NCBI RefSeq assembly: GCF_030273315.1
Contig: NZ_CP127174.1
Coordinates: 3,016,813-3,080,812, forward strand
Reading direction: 5' to 3'
Length of the DNA: 64,000 bases
DNA from: Natrialbaceae archaeon AArc-T1-2
Lineage (GTDB): Archaea > Halobacteriota > Halobacteria > Halobacteriales > Natrialbaceae
Part shown: positions 61,280 to 64,000 of the stretch, one piece after another
Layout: each line of letters opens with the position of its first letter
How positions within the stretch are numbered: the stretch's first letter is position 1
The notes under the pieces: generated by a model
The model's input: only the letters and a program-made list of their open reading frames with translations
Database searches by the model: none
Told to the model about the DNA's origin: nothing
Position numbers and translations under genes: made by a program

Positions 61280-61767
61280 GGGACCACCCCCAGCGCCTGG
61301 ACGATCTGGGCCGTTCCGATCGCGATCAACAGGAACGTCGCGACGCCGACGAACGAGGTGACAGACGCGGAGCCGACGCCGCAGACGCCGTGGCCCGACG
61401 TACAGCCCTTCCCGAGGCGGGTGCCGATTCCGATCAGGACGCCGCCGAGAAACAGCCGCCAGGGCTGGACGTCGGTCGTCCAGATCCCGTCTTGGAACGC
61501 GAGCGCGTACACCCCGGCCCCGGCGACGATTCCCAGCGTGAACACGATTCGCCAGTCCCGCGACGGTCGATACTCCTGGAACCGCGACAGACTCGAGCCG
61601 TACGACAGCGTCGACTCGAGGAACGTACTTGCGCCGGCGATGCGACCCGTTCCGAGGTAGATGACGGCGACGCCGAGCCCGACCAGCAGGCCACCGATCG
61701 CGTAGTGGCTGATCCCTTCCGGGAACGGATCGGCGAGTATCGACGCGGCGAGCTCGAGTTCGATCAT
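61276..61767 (-). CDS. YeeE/YedE-family sulfur transporter half, first gene
   Basis: 163 residues with four TM segments and GTRLGKGCTSGHGVCGVGSAS, the family motif with two Cys. It corresponds to the N-terminal half of full-length YeeE. Co-translated with the second half by an ATGA overlap. The pair likely imports thiosulfate or a sulfane-sulfur carrier. A plain leaderless start at the ATG at 61767; the ~210 bp upstream contain no gene. Confidence 0.85.
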   Translation of the reverse strand: MIELELAASILADPFPEGISHYAIGGLLVGLGVAVIYLGTGRIAGASTFLESTLSYGSSLSRFQEYRPSRDWRIVFTLGIVAGAGVYALAFQDGIWTTDVQPWRLFLGGVLIGIGTRLGKGCTSGHGVCGVGSASVTSFVGVATFLLIAIGTAQIVQALGVVP

Positions 61768-61979
61768 TACTCGAGTAGAGGTGACGACGGCGTATCAACG
61801 CTCCAACCCCGGGGAAAATTGTTTGTATCTCTGACGCCGAAACGACTGGACGTGCGATCGGTTTCGCGTTCTGACGGCGACCGATTGGCAGTACAACGTG
61901 GCATGCGGTGACGGTCATCGTGACCTGCCACCGCGGCCGTGGCCGAGCCCGCGTCACGGACCGTCGGACTCGGCCGCGA

Positions 61980-62768
61980 TCAGTTCGTCTTTGCGACCTC
62001 GTCGATCCGCTCTGCAGCGTAGCCGAAGACGTCCTGATAGCCGTCCGGCGACATGAGCACGGGGTAAAACGGTTCGTCGGCGACGCGGGCCGTCCCGTCC
62101 GCGGCGGCGAACGGATCACCCGGATCGACGCGTTTGAAGTTCTCGACGTACACCTCGTAGCTGTCGGCTCGCTCTTTCGGAATGCAATCGACGAGCCGGT
62201 AGGCGGGTAGCTCTCGACTGTCGGTCTCACCGGGGAGCGCGTCGACGGCTCGCAGGAACGCTCGAGCGAGCCGGTAGGCGTTCTCGGCGGCGCGGTCGCT
62301 TCCCTGGAGACCACACTCGACTTCGATCGCCTCGACGCGTGTGAACATCCGACCCTCGTCGAACTCGCCACACCCGACGAGCGACCCGACGGGCAGTTGC
62401 GAACAGAGCTTCCGTGTCCGCTCGGTGATTCTGTTTACGATCGCGAACGGTTCGCCGTAACTCCGCGTCGAGTGCATCGAGAAAGTGAGCACGCCCGACA
62501 GCTCTCGCTCGAGTTCGGCAGCGAGTTGCTTCTCGTGGCTCTCGGCGTTTGGATCCCCGGGGAACGTGCGGTTGAGGTCCTCGTCGACGTATCGCGTCTC
62601 ACGCGAGAGCGCACGCTCGTTGGCGACGACGAGTTTGACGGGACGGGAAACCGACGGCTCTGCCTCGAGCAACCGCTCGACGGCACGAACGCCACACGGT
62701 TCGTCACCGTGAACGCCGGCGAGGACCGCAACCTCCGGCGTTCCCGACCCCAGCTGTTCGACTCTCAT
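61980..62768 (-). CDS. Succinylglutamate desuccinylase/aspartoacylase-like metallopeptidase
   Basis: 262 residues. LAGVHGDEPCGVRAVE (HxxE zinc motif), DEDLNRTFPGD and FSMHSTRSYGEP (third zinc His) are the AstE/AspA signatures, with the VEAIEVECG region carrying the catalytic Glu. It deacylates an N-acyl amino acid or similar amide. The natural substrate in haloarchaea is unknown. A GTTATTTGTCC box upstream on the minus strand is unclear. Confidence 0.85.
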   Translation of the reverse strand: MRVEQLGSGTPEVAVLAGVHGDEPCGVRAVERLLEAEPSVSRPVKLVVANERALSRETRYVDEDLNRTFPGDPNAESHEKQLAAELERELSGVLTFSMHSTRSYGEPFAIVNRITERTRKLCSQLPVGSLVGCGEFDEGRMFTRVEAIEVECGLQGSDRAAENAYRLARAFLRAVDALPGETDSRELPAYRLVDCIPKERADSYEVYVENFKRVDPGDPFAAADGTARVADEPFYPVLMSPDGYQDVFGYAAERIDEVAKTN

Positions 62769-62841
62769 TATCCGTTATTTGTCCGGGACGAACAAATGCG
62801 ATTCGGTTGTGTTCGACCCTCGATGGGTACCGTACTGGTAC

Positions 62842-63336
62842 TTACAGCCCTTCGAGCCTCGAGGCATACTCGAAGTCCGCCTCGCGAGGTGTCGGATGCG
62901 TCCCGTCGAGTCGAATCTGCCACCCGTCGATGACGGTCGGTTCCTCCAGGGCGTTCGAAAGCGTTGTTCGCACCTCGAGGACGTCGACGCCGTAGAAGTC
63001 GTGGGGGACGTCCCGGAGGTACTGGAGTGCGGTTCGAAACAGCGAGCGCATTCCATCGTCGTTCTCGAAGACGACGTGTTTGTACGCTCCCGCAGCCACT
63101 TGCACCATCCCGTGGAGAAACGCGCTCTCGACGGTGCCACGACCGTAGTTGTACCACTCGTCCTCGAAGCAATCGTGGCTCTCGTGGTAGGCCTCGCCGT
63201 TGTAGAGGGCGACGCCGTGGACCGTCGCCCGCCGGAGCGTGTCGTGTTCCCAGCGGCCGGCGGACTCGAGCCACCCCGTGGGCGCGGGCGATCCGTCCGG
63301 GGGATCGACCGAACGGTCGCGGGTGTGTTCGTCCAT
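62842..63336 (-). CDS. DUF309 protein
   Basis: 164 residues. [23 protein letters not shown] with a following [15 protein letters not shown] is the DUF309 signature (HE.HE-type pattern), a small helical protein of unknown function found in archaea and bacteria, sometimes linked to nucleotide metabolism. The ATG at 63336 is the family start. It is divergent from the zinc-ribbon gene at 63440. Confidence 0.85.
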   Translation of the reverse strand: MDEHTRDRSVDPPDGSPAPTGWLESAGRWEHDTLRRATVHGVALYNGEAYHESHDCFEDEWYNYGRGTVESAFLHGMVQVAAGAYKHVVFENDDGMRSLFRTALQYLRDVPHDFYGVDVLEVRTTLSNALEEPTVIDGWQIRLDGTHPTPREADFEYASRLEGL

Positions 63337-63439
63337 AGTCGTCCGTAGCGTCGGTAGACGGGTAACTCCGTCGCCACTTGAGTACGCGGGTAAGCCAAAG
63401 CCAAAGCGTTTAGCGTCTCTGGCGATCCTGTATAGACGA

Positions 63440-63604
63440 ATGCAGTACCCACACGGCCGATGCGAGCAGTGTGGCGAACGCCTCTACGAGCACGTCGACG
63501 GCGGCTACGTCTGTCACAACTGCGGAACGCGATACTCGGAATCGTACCTCGAGGGCGACGGTGCAGGCGAGAAACGCGAGGCCGATACCGGTGTATCGAG
63601 GTAG
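63440..63604 (+). CDS. 54-residue zinc-ribbon protein
   Basis: [21 protein letters not shown] followed by [11 protein letters not shown] gives two CxxC pairs 14 residues apart, a rubredoxin-like zinc ribbon. The rest is an acidic tail. A small stable zinc protein with unknown partner, in the same direction as the tRNA-Leu gene. TTTAGCG lies about 30 nt upstream, fitting a leaderless start. Confidence 0.75.
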   Translation: MQYPHGRCEQCGERLYEHVDGGYVCHNCGTRYSESYLEGDGAGEKREADTGVSR

Positions 63605-63693
63605 GAGCGTGTTGGCGAGGCCACCGTTCGATCGGCGACGGAACTGGAAAATCGCGCCATTTAACCGTTATTACCTCCTACTGACGGCTGCGT

Positions 63694-63776
63694 GCGAGGG
63701 TAGCCAAGCGGTCAACGGCGGCGGACTCAAGATCCGCTCCCGTAGGGGTTCGTGGGTTCGATTCCCTCCCCTCGCA
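63694..63776 (+). tRNA. tRNA-Leu(CAA)
   Basis: A full type II tRNA: acceptor GCGAGGG pairs perfectly with CCCTCGC, the anticodon loop CTCAAGA carries CAA, and a long variable arm (CTCCCGTAGGGGTTC) precedes the T-arm GTGGG-TTCGATT-CCCTC. The discriminator is A. It has no encoded CCA. Confidence 0.95.
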
Positions 63777-63869
63777 TCGCAGCGAAGTGCAACCGCGCAC
63801 GGAGCGAGATGCGGAAGATCCAACGGAGAGATCTTCCCTCGCAAAGATTCTCCGGAAACGTCACTGCTC

Positions 63870-63913
63870 ATACTGTCGGACGAAAATCCTGGCGGATTTT
63901 CGCCCGCCAGTAT
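63870..63913. repeat. Long near-perfect hairpin downstream of tRNA-Leu
   Basis: Arms of 20 nt (63870-63889 and 63894-63913) match at 18 positions around the 4-nt loop TGGC; the inner 9 bp (CGAAAATCC) are perfect. The outer end ATACTGTCGG is the same as in the nested repeat at 59904. A smaller hairpin, CGGGAC-agca-GTCCCG, follows near 63939. It might be a terminator or a repeat-family member. The rest of 63777-64000 shows no gene. Confidence 0.6.
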
Positions 63914-64000
63914 CGAACACGGTGTTTCAGTGTCCGGGCGCTCATCACGGGACAGCAGTCCCGTTCTTCGCGCCCGCTGTTTCGTCGGCTGTCCCGATTG

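Noticed and set aside
63671..63871. 66-codon minus-strand frame across tRNA-Leu
   Set aside because: It runs antisense through the tRNA gene and has no protein-like features.

Overview
The window is chromosomal DNA of an extremely halophilic archaeon, most likely of the Natrialbales (Natrinema/Haloterrigena-like). It is GC-rich with strong third-position G/C bias, the proteins are very acidic, many genes have a TATA-like box about 25-30 nt before a leaderless start, and there are archaeal markers (eS6, Orc1/Cdc6, TrmB, PhiH1-type repressor, type IV pilin, TFB-type promoters).

Layout. 1-9.5 kb: housekeeping and regulatory genes (Lrp regulator fragment, thioredoxins, PHP and asparagine-synthase-like pair, CBS-MaoC fusion, ThiR-like regulator, methyltransferase, thioesterase). 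9.585-25.752 kb: a complete-looking integrated pleolipovirus (betapleolipovirus/SNJ2-HGPV1 type) bounded by a perfect 31-bp direct repeat. Its left arm holds tyrosine integrase, PadR and PhiH1-type regulators, iteron-like repeats and an Orc1/Cdc6 protein, then a type IV pilin and a LAGLIDADG-like protein. The centre is a rightward virion operon (VP3-like membrane protein, Tat-exported spike, ORF6-like, ORF7-like, VP8-like ATPase). The right arm has a PD-(D/E)XK nuclease-like protein, VapBC, a structured intergenic region and a tightly overlapped leftward operon of a large wHTH protein, three zinc-ribbon proteins and a second PD-(D/E)XK-like protein.

25.7-29.5 kb holds the most unusual feature. 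The viral att core is the 3' end of a tRNA-Arg(CCG) gene, but the body of that tRNA lies 3.1 kb away at 28817, fused to the second half of a membrane-protein gene, while the first half of that membrane protein (25746-26754, opposite strand) is fused to the tRNA 3' end/att core. Swapping the two junctions at a shared 9-bp sequence restores both a perfect tRNA acceptor stem and an in-frame 556-codon membrane protein. So a 3.1-kb inversion with one end in the att site broke both genes. Inside the inverted block are a CopD-like protein, a small membrane-anchored protein and 6-phosphogluconate dehydrogenase.

29.5-64 kb is core chromosome: dUTPase/Dcd, aconitase, histidine kinase, aCPSF2-type nuclease, OsmC plus methyltransferase, TIM-like protein, TetR regulator, ribosomal protein eS6, phosphodiesterase, FemAB/GNAT protein, DHH protein, stress protein, rhodanese-MBL protein next to a PiT-family permease, APC-USP transporter, CinA, a second DUF255 protein, TrmB, TyrS, split YeeE/YedE sulfur transporter genes, aspartoacylase-like protein, DUF309 and tRNA-Leu(CAA). 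Several intergenic inverted repeats (5.1, 59.8-60.05, 63.9 kb) look like terminators or small palindromic elements.
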